Assembly (NCBI GenBank): GCA_950295325.1
Contig: OX485808.1
Location: forward strand, 19,180,527 to 19,244,526
Direction: 5' to 3'
Length of the DNA: 64,000 nucleotides
Source: Polytrichum commune
Taxonomy: Eukaryota; Streptophyta; Polytrichopsida; Polytrichales; Polytrichaceae
This document shows, in pieces, positions 54,328 to 64,000 of this stretch; within the stretch, counting starts at the first letter, position 1, and every line of letters begins with the position of its first letter. Under the pieces are notes generated by a model. It ran no database searches. It saw only the letters and a list, made by a program, of their open reading frames with translations, and was not told the origin of the DNA. A program made the translations under genes and the position numbers.

Positions 54328-54545
54328 CTAGCTTCTTCCGCCTTAACCGTGAAGGATGTGTCATCGGCATATTGTTTGATGATCTATTGGGAAACACCTT
54401 GTAGAAGGTTAATGCCTTTGAGGTTGCCAGTACCCATTGCGTGTTTAACTGTTGCATTTCATGCCTCTGCTATTAAAATGAAAAGAGATAGGGGGCCAGA
54501 GGGCACCCTTGGGGGAGAAAAACTTCAAATTTTCCTCACATCTCC
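54328..54545 (-). pseudogene. LINE reverse transcriptase palm with YADD
   Basis: The minus strand reads QGCPLAPYLFILIAEAWNAT, then VKHAMGTGNLKGINLLQGVS, then IIKQYADDTSFTVKAEEA at about 54333-54390. GCPLAP.LF and the catalytic YADD are hallmark LINE RT motifs. One stop (SQ*IIK) precedes the YADD. The LINE ends abruptly near 54545, beyond which a repeat family begins. Confidence 0.85.
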
Positions 54546-54574
54546 TTTGTGTTATTCCATAATTTCAAATGCTA

Positions 54575-55200
54575 CACTAATTCTATAGTATCACATATCC
54601 ATGTTAACACTACAAAACTCTGTAATATCACGTGCACTTTGGTTGCCACAGGTGTGATACTATGGAGTTTAGAGTGTAAGTAGTTACATTCTCCCAAAAA
54701 GGCAAGTAAGTCAAACCCCCTAATTGTACACCCTAAACTCCGTAATATCAACCTCCATAATGTCACATGCTCTCTAATATCCCGAAACTCTAGGGAACGG
54801 ATGTTTGTAGTTCAAATCTCACTCCTTATTGTCATATTTATCTCCCTTATATCATGAATTTTGTCATTAATGCAAACCACCAAAGAAGTCAACCTACAAC
54901 CTCCCATTGCGCCATGTGTCAATATGTGGAGTGTCACCTTCTTATTGTTCTTCTTCTTCTTATGCCACTTGTTGAATGTTGGTGCATGCATATGCCACAT
55001 CACCGGGGAAGGCCAAGTGGAGTGGACCACACCACAACATTAATATGGTGCACCTTGTCTTGTTCCATAGTGTCACATGCTACACTAATTCTATAGTATC
55101 ACACACCCATGTTAACACTACAAAACTATGTAATATCATGTGCACTTTGGTTGCTACAAGTGTGATACTATAGAGTTTAGAGTGTATAAGAAAGCCTCCC
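54575..55200. repeat. Dispersed repeat with 120-bp direct repeats at both ends
   Basis: Blocks 54575-54700 and 55080-55190 are near-identical (ATTCTATAGTATCACA, CCATGTTAACACTACAAAAC, GTGCACTTTGGTTGC, GTGATACTAT.GAGTTTAGAG). Between them lies the copy of the 49640-49990 repeat. The arrangement resembles a small element with terminal direct repeats, but no target duplication could be fixed. Confidence 0.6.
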
Positions 55201-55439
55201 TAATTTGAGCATCAAATTATTCTACTCTACATACGAATGCACACAAAATGGTGAACTCAATGGCACCCAAAAATGATTGCAAGTGGTGTGAAACAACACC
55301 TAACCGGCCAATCACTGCATCCCACTTATCATTGCATTCTTTTTGGACCATCACTTTTACAATTAGTTATTTTGGATCCACAAAAGAATCATTCTACCCC
55401 TAGTCTAGTGCACTAGTAATGGTCATTCACCGTCTTCGG

Positions 55440-56040
55440 TTGTTCTACCTTAAATAAGACTCAAAATAGGGCTTGATAGAGTGGCTAATTGTGTCGACTT
55501 GACATTCATGGACCTTGATTCTTGGATCAACTTTGAATAAATAAATAAATAAAAGTTGAAATAGGGCATAACATTACTTAACTAATGAGTTGTGTTCAAC
55601 TGCCTTGACTTTAGATTGTGTTTAAAGTGATGGGATAATGCTACTTGGAGTATTTATTATTCTCGAATCTATTGTTGGGCCCATGAACACAACTCATTAG
55701 TTGTGTGTAGTTAGGGGTTTGAAAGAGGGGTTAATCATGCCAACTTGGCATTCATGGACCATGATTCTTGGATCAACTTTGAACAAATTAAATTTTAAAA
55801 ATCAAAATAAGGTATAACAACACTAAGCTGATGAGTTGTGTTCAATTGCCCTAACTTCAAATTATGTTTGAAGCAATGGGATTATGGTATCCGGAGTATT
55901 TATTCTCAAATCCCTATCTAGGCGCATGAACATAGCTCCTTAACTGAGTAATGTTATGGGTTTGAAAGAGGGGCTAATCATGCCATCTTGACATTCATGG
56001 AACTTGATTCTTGGATCAACTTTGAATAATTGGTATGGAT
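55440..56040. repeat. Degenerate 243-246-bp tandem repeat
   Basis: GATTCTTGGATCAACTTTGAA recurs at about 55518, 55764 and 56007 (spacing 246 and 243). Other shared landmarks are GAAAGAGGGGCTAATCATGCC, GAGTTGTGTTCAA and GGAGTATTTATT. Units have diverged considerably. Confidence 0.75.
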
Positions 56041-58604
56041 GGCTAAAGCTAACTTATAACTTAGGTCATATTGAAAAGGGCACTCAATTCCGACATAATA
56101 TAATTATTCTTCCCTTGAGTTTTGCAATATGTCAATCTTACATTGGTTAAGACCGATTTGAATCCCACATGGAAACTACATTCTAGCACTAGTAAAGATG
56201 AAATAAAATGCTCTCTATGGTAGTTGAGACTCAAAGAACATTGTCGTGCTCATGCCTTATGTTGATATTTGTATAACCATTCTCAATATTAGAAGCATTG
56301 GGAAAAACCATGGCATAGACACCATAGTAGTAGGAAGGTTGGTTCCTTTATGTCCATGGCATAGACATTAATAAGATACAAGTGGCCAAGCATGACATGT
56401 GTGGTTCATTGAGGCCACCTATGTCATAAATTAATCATCTTGGACTTGTCTTTGTTTTGGGCACAACCATTCTCAAAATTTTATTTTAAACATTGGCATA
56501 TTGTTCGTTTTGACATGGTATTTTTGGGTGGTAATTAATGTTAGTAAATTTTGTTGGTAATTTTTTAAAATAATACAACATAATATTGTTTTCTATTTTA
56601 GTGCTTCTATGTTGGATGAATGAGAGACACACTTGTATACAGTAGTTTTCTCTCCCACATTGGTGATTACTTAGGAAGGTGGCTCACACCTAGATGTAGA
56701 AGACCTCTAAAACTACACAAAAATAAAACATTCCTTCACGGACATTCAATAATAAGCATGGAATCTAGTGAGTTAAGTTTGAATAAGTAGCCAAAAATAT
56801 AACAATTTGGAAGAGGGGAAATAGATCACTATAAAAGATCTCTAAACTAAACAAAGAGAGAACATTACTTCATGTACATTCAAGAATCAATAATATACAT
56901 GAAACCAAGATCTAATTAGTATGCTTGAATGGAAACTATGTCGGATGAGTAAACATAAAATCCAGATCTAATGAGCAGCCAAAAATATAATAAAATCTTC
57001 ACAAACCTTTTGTGTGACAAAGAAATGACATAACTCCCATGTATGGAAGAAAATTCACTAAATACTACTCATCCTTGTTGACTCCAACACAAAAGTTCTT
57101 AATGTTGTGGGGCCCTAGGGTTTTCATATCAAAGTACCGTTACCTCCTTCTAGTGAGGGGTTGATCACCCTGGCCAATTTTGACACCATCCGTCAGCATC
57201 TTCAGCTATAATATTGTGAAAAGTGATGGGCCAACATCTATTTCTCAACATAATCCCCAACAATTTCATGGTTGAAATCAAACAGAAAGTTTGGTGCGAT
57301 CGGAACATGTGACGCATCCGGCCAAGTTCAATCCCATAATTCCATCCACTAAGTTATATGTAGTGTACATGGTTACTTCACCAACCCCTACATTACATGC
57401 ACACTAGGTAACCATTAGCGTACACCATTACCTTATCTACTCTATAGAGGGCAAAAATTCCAATGAGGCTTGCACTTTTAACTGATGCAAACACTTGGAG
57501 GCTCGTTCTGGCTATGGTCATTGGCAAAATTCCAATGAATCTCTTTTCAAATCCTCAAGAGAGCAGTGCTACCTACAATCATTAGAGTGACGAAGTCACA
57601 TATAGATGATAATATAAAACATTGTTCAAAATTGTACACATTTATTCCAAAATTGGTGGTTTCATCTAGGTTCTATGATTTTGAAATGGAAATTTAAAAA
57701 TTCATTCAAAAATACATGAAAACCTCACAATTTTTTCATGTAATCATATTGGTGATAGATTGTCATAAAATAGTGTAATTATTTAATTGAAGAGCCGTTT
57801 TAGTTCATGAAGCACGCCATGGGGGTGCAGGAAAAAAAATTCCCCTTCCAAGTTTGTTGTTAATGTTTTTATAATAAGGTCACATCAAATTGGAAAAAGT
57901 TTTTTTAAAAAAAAAATCTTGATTGAGGGTTCAAAATGACAAAAAAATTAGAACCATTAGGGTAAGCAACTTCTTCGTGTTTTCACCGTCCCATGTTATA
58001 TGTGTCACACATCTTAACCAATTGAAGAAAACCTAGGGTTGCTTTGCACACACCTATTACCAACGCTTAAGAACTCGTGATATATTGATACAATGCTCAA
58101 AACTTACATGCTAAGATGTGTTCAATTTCTTTTTCACTTACTATAGCTCTCTAGTTAGCTTGGGCAAAAAATAATCAATTTTAAAGGTGCCTAAAGTTAT
58201 GGAAATTTAATTTTGTTGAGTGTCCAAAAAAAAAAGAAATAACATTCAAAGTGTGCCTAAAATCATAATAATGCAAGTGACATTCATCGGAATCCAACAA
58301 AGTAGCATCAAATAACTTCAATCATGTCAACAAAGCAAAATTTGTTGCCAAGCAAAACCCTAGCATACAAGTAAAAGACAAACTTTAGGGTAAGGAATGT
58401 TGGTTAAGGGAAGTGTTTAGGTTAATCGTAGCTGCCATAGATGAAATTAGGAAAACCATCCATGAATTATATAAATGACTTGGATGAACGTCTAACTTAT
58501 TTTAAATGACTTTTTGAATTTTCCCAATTTTAGAATATTATTTTATGGGTTGCCTAACTTACTTTTGCACTTTAATTAATTATTAGGTAGAAAGGTGCCC
58601 AAAC
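56041..58604. other. AT-rich non-coding stretch
   Basis: No recognisable gene, RNA or transposon end. Several direct words recur (for example ATCACTATAAAAGATCTCTAAACTA-like and CATGGCATAGACA), suggesting old repeats. Confidence 0.4.
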
Positions 58605-58606
58605 TA

Positions 58607-59764
58607 CCGTACGTTAAGGGCAGCTTCGGCGCTCTCTTGCCGAATAATTATTAAAAGTAAAAAAACAGTGTTCGGCGGCAAAAAAAAAATTACTAAAAAT
58701 TTCGGCATTTTAAATAGTTTAATAATACAATTTCGGCACACATCCAAGAAGTTATTATCTAACAGTAAACAAGGATGTTCATTCACGATTTCACAATTTG
58801 TGTGAAGAGTTTTACAAAAGATATAAATCTTTCACAATTTTGTGAAGAGTTGAGAATGCTCTGTGCTTTATACAAGTAGAGTGGAGTTGTGTTCAACAAT
58901 GCATATGGGATATGTAAAGTTTGAGGTGAAGCACCTAGTTAGACCTCATTTTTATAACACGCATAACTTTTGCATAGAGTCTTCAAATGACATAAAATTT
59001 GTTGGAGGTGGAAGATTACTTGATTTCTAAACTTTTCTTAGAGCAACAAAATTCCAAAAAAGTTGATCTTCTATGCACAAATGAGCTCCGAAAAACTGTT
59101 ATGAACGCATTTTAATTTTTTGATCTTTACACGGCTGCAATGTTTTGTCCATATCTTTCGCATAAAGACTTATTTTGACACAAAACTTGTTGGAGGTGGA
59201 AGATTACTTGATTTCTAAACTTTTCTTAGAGCAACAAAATTCCAAAAATGTTGATCTTCTATGCACAAATGAGCTCTGAAAAACTGTTATGAACGCATTT
59301 TAATTTTTTGATCTTTACACGGCTGCAATGTTTTGTCCATATCTTTCGCATAAAGACTTATTTTGACACAAAACTTGTTTGAGGTGGAAGATTACTTGAT
59401 TTCTCAACTTTTGTTAGTCGGACAAAATTCTATAAAACTTCATCTTCTATGCTCAATTGGGCTCCAAAAAATTGTGTACAACACATTTGAAAAGCCTCAC
59501 TTAGAGTCTTGCTACTTCTTGACCCATATTCTTTGTGGACTAATGTAAGTGAGCTTGATTACAAAAGGAGCACCTTCTCTCCTTCAGAATTCATATATGC
59601 TTCCAGTGTAAGTAAAATTCTAGTGAGAAGTTAAAATTTCTTACTTTTCAGCAATTTTGAAAATTAATTAATTTTATATTCGGCAAAAAATGTCAATAAT
59701 TTTCCAAAATTTTCGGCATCTATTTTTAGAATTATTTTGTGCCGAAGCTGCCCTTAACGTACGG
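58607..59764. mobile_element. 1158-bp inverted-repeat DNA element, TA-flanked
   Basis: A perfect 24-bp terminal inverted repeat (starting CCGTACGTTAAGGGCAGC; 58607-58630 and 59741-59764) is flanked by TA on both sides (58605-58606, 59765-59766). Several TTCGGC/GCCGAA words occur near each end. There is no transposase; the interior is dominated by a 188-bp tandem array. Tc1/mariner-type by the TA flank, though another superfamily is possible. Perfect ends suggest recent activity. Confidence 0.85.
58930..59450. repeat. 188-bp tandem array inside the inverted-repeat element
   Basis: GTTGGAGGTGGAAGATTACT occurs at 59001 and 59189, with a one-base variant at 59377, an exact 188-bp period. About 2.5 to 3 copies. 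The first two complete units are nearly identical over TTAGAGCAACAAAATTCC, GATCTTCTATGCACAAATGA and CACGGCTGCAATGTTTTGTC. Confidence 0.88.
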
Positions 59765-59766
59765 TA

Positions 59767-61239
59767 CTAGAGAGCTACGGTATCAACAAGACCCAACAAA
59801 CTTAACGTATTATAATAGTAATAATTGTCCTTATGTGATTTGGAAAGTAATTATAGATGTAGTTATCTTGTTATGTGTTGTTTTGAAAGCAACTGACAAT
59901 GTAAACATGGTAAAAATCAAGCTGTCCAAAAGCCAAAAAAGGAAGAAGTTTGATCTAGGCCTCCTGCTTATTGAAGAGCCGATCATAGTGTGGGCCTAAC
60001 TTGCTATACTGATTATCCCAATTGATGAGGGAGGACTCATAGTGGGTGTGGAAAATTAGTGTAGGTGATACTAGAAAAATTCTACTCTATGAAATTTGTG
60101 CCACCAAAAGATCTAGGAAGCAATGTTCATCTCGGCACTCTTCACTAAAAGTATCATACAGGGTAACACTATTCACTGAAGGAACTGGTACAATTCATCC
60201 TAGACTATTCACTAACAAGCATGTGTTTGCATACGGTTATTTTTAATCACTCTTCAAGGACTTTAGTAGAGCACAAACTACTTTTTTTTAATGAAAGGTA
60301 CGGTAAATGAGCATGTGTTCATGAATAATATATCATTCAATTAAAATTGAAGCCCTCATTGATTTTGGGACTTGACAAAATAGTGTGTGTTTTAGGAATT
60401 AGTATTGAACAGACTAATTGGGACAATTGACTTAGTCAAATATGGTAGACAACCCTTATTCATCTACATTTTATATGTTATTATAACAAATGTATTTGAG
60501 TGGTATGTGGTTAGGTGTGCCTCCAAGAACAAATACCAAAAAGACATGTATTTAATAGGGATTGGATTGCAAGCTCGAATTTTGATAACCATTCTAGATT
60601 CAATAGTCAACATAGTAGGGAGAGACATATATGATCATTAAATGAGCACAAGAACTTTCACTTCTATGATGAATAAGTCATTCCTATGAGCTCCAAAAAC
60701 TATTAGAAAAGCGGTAGAACCTTGATTTGGATTTGCTAACCATCTCATACTAATGGCATGTTTCATATCCTAGGAGAAATGGGCTAGTTGGAAGAAGTAA
60801 CCATTTAAGACCCATCAACCTTATAGATTTATGCTTATGATTCTCTCATCACACTTGCATCTCAATATTCACTACATTAAATATACCAATTAATGAGGGT
60901 GGTACTAATTCAAGTCACAAGAACAATCTAGCCAAATCTCAAAGTTACAGAGGGCTAAAGTTGCTATTGAGTGACACTAAATTCATGAATATGGTAAATT
61001 CTATGCTCCTTTACAATATATTTCAAGAAAATTAGTGTGTGCTTGTGATTAGTGAACGCCACATGCATGTTGGTGAATAGTGTGAAGTGTCGGTACATTC
61101 ATGCAAAGTGCTAGTAAGTTAAGTGAAGAGTACTTTAAGAGAATAGTGCCAAGTGCCAAGATGATTCCTAGTCTTAAATTGTACCTAGTCTTAGATCTAC
61201 AATCTTTTGGTGGAACTAATTCATAGCGTAAAGGAATTA
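59767..61239. other. Non-coding, includes repeat shared with NLR-like intron
   Basis: 60480-60790 resembles the intronic repeat at 34600-34930. A plus-strand frame of 86 codons at 59739-59999 starts inside the preceding element and has no motif. No gene called. Confidence 0.4.
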
Positions 61240-61629
61240 AGGGTTGGTTCACACAAGGTCCCAAGTCCTAAGTCCCAAGTCACTTGAGGCAATACGGGCA
61301 ATCTTGACAGTTGAGAGCATGGAAGTTGGGACTTACCACTTCACATGGGTCCCAAGTCCTAAGTCCCAACTATGACATGGATGCCTACATGATAACATTT
61401 TTTAGAGGCGAGGCTTGGGACTTCCGCTGCGAGTTGGGTCGAGCAAAAAGCTAGACCCAACTCTCAACCCAAATCCCGCAAATATTTTTGCATAAAATAA
61501 TCAAGGTTCAACTTCAATGACAACAAACCAAATTTTTGTGATTACTTGAAGCTCACAAGTTGCAACTTTAACTCCATGTTGGGACTTGCTAACATGAGTG
61601 AGACTTGGGACCTTGTGTGAACCAACCCT
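61240..61629. mobile_element. 390-bp MITE with about 29-bp terminal inverted repeats
   Basis: The left end AGGGTTGGTTCACACAAGGT is matched inverted on the right by ACCTTGTGTGAACCAACCCT; the match runs on through CCCAAGTC. It is flanked by TA (61238-61239, 61630-61631); TAA/TTA is also possible, so Stowaway- or Tourist-like are both open. The interior holds GTCCCAAGTCCTAAGTCCCA twice. No coding. Confidence 0.82.
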
Positions 61630-62724
61630 TAGTATCACCTTCGCTAATTTCCGACCCTCACTAATTGGTATATTTAGTGTAGCACACACAAGAGTCGCAA
61701 GAACTCTTTGTGTGTCTTCACGAACTGGTCCAGTTTTGTACCAAGATCTGGGATTCTATGGCTTACTTATATGGAATACAAGGTCATTAATATGAAGACA
61801 AATTTACATTTTGGTCGTGCTGGATCAAATTTCTCCCCATTCACTGTTATGCTCATGATTCACTACATCCCTATTTCCTAGTAAACACCTATCATCCCTT
61901 CTTTTTTGTGGCTACTACACCTCATAAGGTAAAACCTCTTATCAACGTCAAAACCCGATGACCGCTATCTGTGAGCCCAAAATGGTGCCCACATGTGGTG
62001 ATTAACTCTTTGAAACCAATTTTAGTTAGACTTTGATGTGTTATGATTATTCACAAAAATATAAAAAGAGTGAAGTGAGGTGTGGATTTAAGTTTAGACA
62101 TTAGGTGGTGTTGTGTGATTGTTTCAAGGTTTAAGTTCAATAAGGGAAAGCCTTGACTAGGTGAGTATGGAGTAAGGTGAGGCAAGGTGAGCTCCGCGGG
62201 TTAAATGCCCACATTAAGATCCACCTTGTTGGTTTAGGAATGTAAGAGCTTTGTGGATGGGAGGAGTCCCTACTTAGGAGGAAAAGATTAAGGGGTTGTG
62301 ATTGGAGGTGCTAATTCCCTCACCCTATCCTTACCTCACTCTCCCTCTCTCCCTCTTGGCTACTTAAGGATCCCCTCTCTCATTTTCCCTCTCTCTCTCA
62401 CACCTCTCAAGCGGAGGGAGCTCTTAGAGCTTAATGTCATATGTTGAATTAGGTAGAAGTTAGTGAAATTAGTATGTTAGGATTAGCTTGGACCATTAAG
62501 GAATTTGATGGGATTAATGTGTGTAGTTAGTTGCTTAGAGGGTTAGCTTAGGGTGGCCAAGAGCTCACAAGTCGGCACTTAGGCAAAAAACCTGATTAAA
62601 AGCTGGGTAGGGATGATTAAGGAGGCTTCAGCCAACTCTGTGGCACCAAGGTTAACTCTGGTACTGTGGCCGAATTAGTGGCTGGGTAGGATTGATTAAT
62701 TAGGCTTAAGCCAACTTTGTAGCA

Positions 62725-63016
62725 CGGAGGCTAGCTCTGGGACTGTGGCCAAGGGCACTGGTTTGACGCTGGAGCGCTGGAGGCTAGCTCTGGGACTGTG
62801 GCCGAGGGCACTGGTTTGACGTTGGAGCGCTGGAGGCTAGCTCTGGGACTGTGGCCGAGGGCACTGGTTTGACGCTGGAGCGCTGGAGGCTAGCTCTAGG
62901 ACTGTGGCCGAGGGCACTGGTTTGACGTTGGAGCGCTGGAGGCTAGCTCTGGGACTGTGGCCGAGGGCACTGGTTTGACGCTGGAGCGCTGGAGGCTAAC
63001 TCTGGGACTGTGGCCG
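62725..63016. repeat. 53-bp tandem array in LTR B copy 2 (5 units plus partial)
   Basis: Units start GGAGGCTAGCTCTGGGACTG and alternate ACGTTGGAGCGCT / ACGCTGGAGCGCT endings. One unit has CTCTAGG for CTCTGGG, and the first has GCCAAGG for GCCGAGG. Confidence 0.9.
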
Positions 63017-63280
63017 AGAGCTAATACTAGCTGGGATTAGTTTAGTGGAGACTAGTTAGTGGCCTAAAGCTTGCCTTAATTTTGGGTGGTATCACCAAGA
63101 TTAAATAACAGCCACGTCATACTACCTTTTGATGACGTGGTACATGTGTGGGTGTTGGACTTATTAGGCTAGATAGTTTTAGGTGTTGCTCCACAAGTAA
63201 GTGTAATTGAGATTGATTATTGAGAACAGTGTTTTTAAACACTTGCATCCTCTTGGTCAAAATAACTTACATGCACAAGA

Positions 63281-63451
63281 ATGGAGAAGATGAATGATCC
63301 TAACAAGGGGAAGGCAAGGGAAGTGAAGATTAAGGGTGCCAGAGGCATATCCTTAAGGGCATGTGTGGCCAAAGCTGCAGGGTGGACCCTCGAGAAGGCT
63401 AATGCCCCACTTGTTCAAGAAACAAGCATTAATAAAGTATCACAATCTTGA
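63281..63451 (+). other. Conserved 56-codon open frame in LTR B copy 2
   Basis: ATG 63281 to TGA 63449-63451, MEKMNDPNKGKAREVKIKGA and onward; same length as the frame in copy 1 at 54028-54198. Possible coding remnant near the 3' end of the LTR. No family recognised. Confidence 0.35.
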
Positions 63452-63580
63452 GCCATGGGATGTTCATTAATATGAAGGGTACCTACCATGCTGTTGTGAA
63501 TTTGGTGCTACACATGTGACTCACAAAACCATCACCCGGACTAGGACGCTTAAGGGTGGTGGGTTTGGCCTCACACTATC

Positions 63581-64000
63581 CTATGTAGCCTAGCCTATAA
63601 GTTGGAAGATTCAAAATAAAGAATTGGTGGCAATTAAAGTCCAAAATTGGCACCAATAAGTGTAGATATGGGCGATTGATTGCATATGGAGTGTCGATTA
63701 GTATCCTAATTGAGGCATGATTAAACATGATGTAGGTCGGTTAATTTTGAACTGTGAGATATGAAATCTCAAATTTTAATGTTACACAAGCATTTTTTGT
63801 CACTAGGGTTTGGGAGCTCATATTCGCACCGAATGAACTCGGACCTTCTAATGGATTGTGGTGTGTGAGGCAGTTGCCTAATCATCATCGCAAGGTTATG
63901 GCAAAACATTAAGGTTTTGTAGAAGGAACGAAGTCCATAAACATCAATTTAGGAGCAAAGGTTTGTGTATGGTTAGGTATTTTTCGAGATGTTGATGTAT
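63581..64000. other. Right edge, no gene recognised
   Basis: AT-rich sequence with no open frame or repeat that I can place. Confidence 0.4.

Larger units (their letters stand above)
50150..54545 (-). mobile_element. 5'-truncated LINE, split by a solo LTR
   Basis: Minus-strand reverse-transcriptase ORF2 fragments lie in the correct order: RT palm (54330-54545), RT thumb and connection (52026-52815), further C-terminal ORF2 (51850-52033), another ORF2 block (50884-51216) and a zf-RVT domain (50150-50890). The solo LTR at 52824-54322, with duplication CTACG, lies inside it. A stretch at about 51240-51840 has no LINE coding and starts with a G-run, so it may be another insertion. A T/G-run at 49986-50012 may mark the 3' tail. 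The 5' end, including any endonuclease domain, is missing. Confidence 0.82.
61970..63575 (+). mobile_element. Solo LTR, family B, copy 2
   Basis: 1606 bp, TGTGAG...CTCACA, with a perfect 5-bp duplication CTATC (61965-61969, 63576-63580). It is very similar to 52824-54322 throughout but has two more 53-bp units (array at about 62725-63016). The different duplications show these are two separate solo LTRs and not the two ends of one 10.7-kb element. Confidence 0.93.

Noticed and set aside
59739-59999. 86-codon plus-strand frame as a gene
   Set aside because: It begins inside the terminal repeat of the adjacent DNA element and has no recognisable motif.
52824-63575. The two family B repeats as LTRs of one 10.7-kb retrotransposon
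   Set aside because: Each has its own perfect 5-bp duplication (CTACG, CTATC), and no retroelement interior, primer site or purine tract lies between them.

Overview
This window looks like nuclear DNA from a plant with a repeat-rich genome. It has spliced introns, CACTA (En/Spm), pogo/Tigger, hAT-type and LINE elements, a chromodomain Ty3/gypsy retrotransposon with a tRNA-Met primer site, and several solo LTRs. The one host-like locus (31.2-38.8 kb, minus strand) combines a kinase-like module, an alpha/beta-hydrolase module and about 30 leucine-rich repeats. Kinase and hydrolase modules attached to NBS-LRR proteins are known from mosses and liverworts, so a seedless land plant (bryophyte, lycophyte or fern) is my best guess. 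The species cannot be fixed from this sequence.

Layout. 0.3-7.7 kb (minus): a decayed multi-exon CACTA-type accessory gene with a Ptta/En/Spm-like transposase region, a helical linker, an FCP1/NIF phosphatase-like domain and a conserved C-terminal exon. The last exon is split by a solo LTR (599-2550) that itself holds a second solo LTR of the same family (1462-2435). 7.7-17.5 kb: mostly non-coding, with two inverted copies of a 335-bp MITE with 8-bp target duplications (11582-11916, 16169-16507) and a 265-282-bp tandem repeat. 18.0-30.6 kb: a second CACTA element whose tnp2 transposase runs on the plus strand. It is interrupted by a 6981-bp chromovirus (18526-25506) and by a solo LTR of the same family (26695-27718). 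31.2-38.8 kb: the kinase-like/hydrolase-like/LRR locus. 39.4-48.7 kb: a possible hAT end, a 5.5-kb pogo/Tigger element with a broken transposase (42067-47571) and a shorter relative (47624-48742). 49.2-49.6 kb: a foldback element. 50.1-54.5 kb: a 5'-truncated minus-strand LINE, split by a 1.5-kb solo LTR (52824-54322). 55-64 kb: AT-rich repeats, two TA-flanked inverted-repeat elements (58607-59764, 61240-61629) and a second solo LTR of the 1.5-kb family (61970-63575).

Almost every recognisable coding region is broken by stops, frameshifts or insertions. The target duplications give a clear relative order: CACTA and LINE elements first, then LTR elements into them, then LTR into LTR. The most unusual items are (1) the kinase/hydrolase/LRR locus, with catalytic residues missing from both enzyme-like modules and no NB-ARC visible; (2) the transposase-FCP1 combination, with 11-bp arrays in introns and intergenic DNA of the CACTA elements; and (3) a retrotransposon with seemingly identical LTRs but no reverse-transcriptase core and a 229-bp tandem amplification of its RNase H segment. 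All calls come from reading the sequence by eye; no database search was run.
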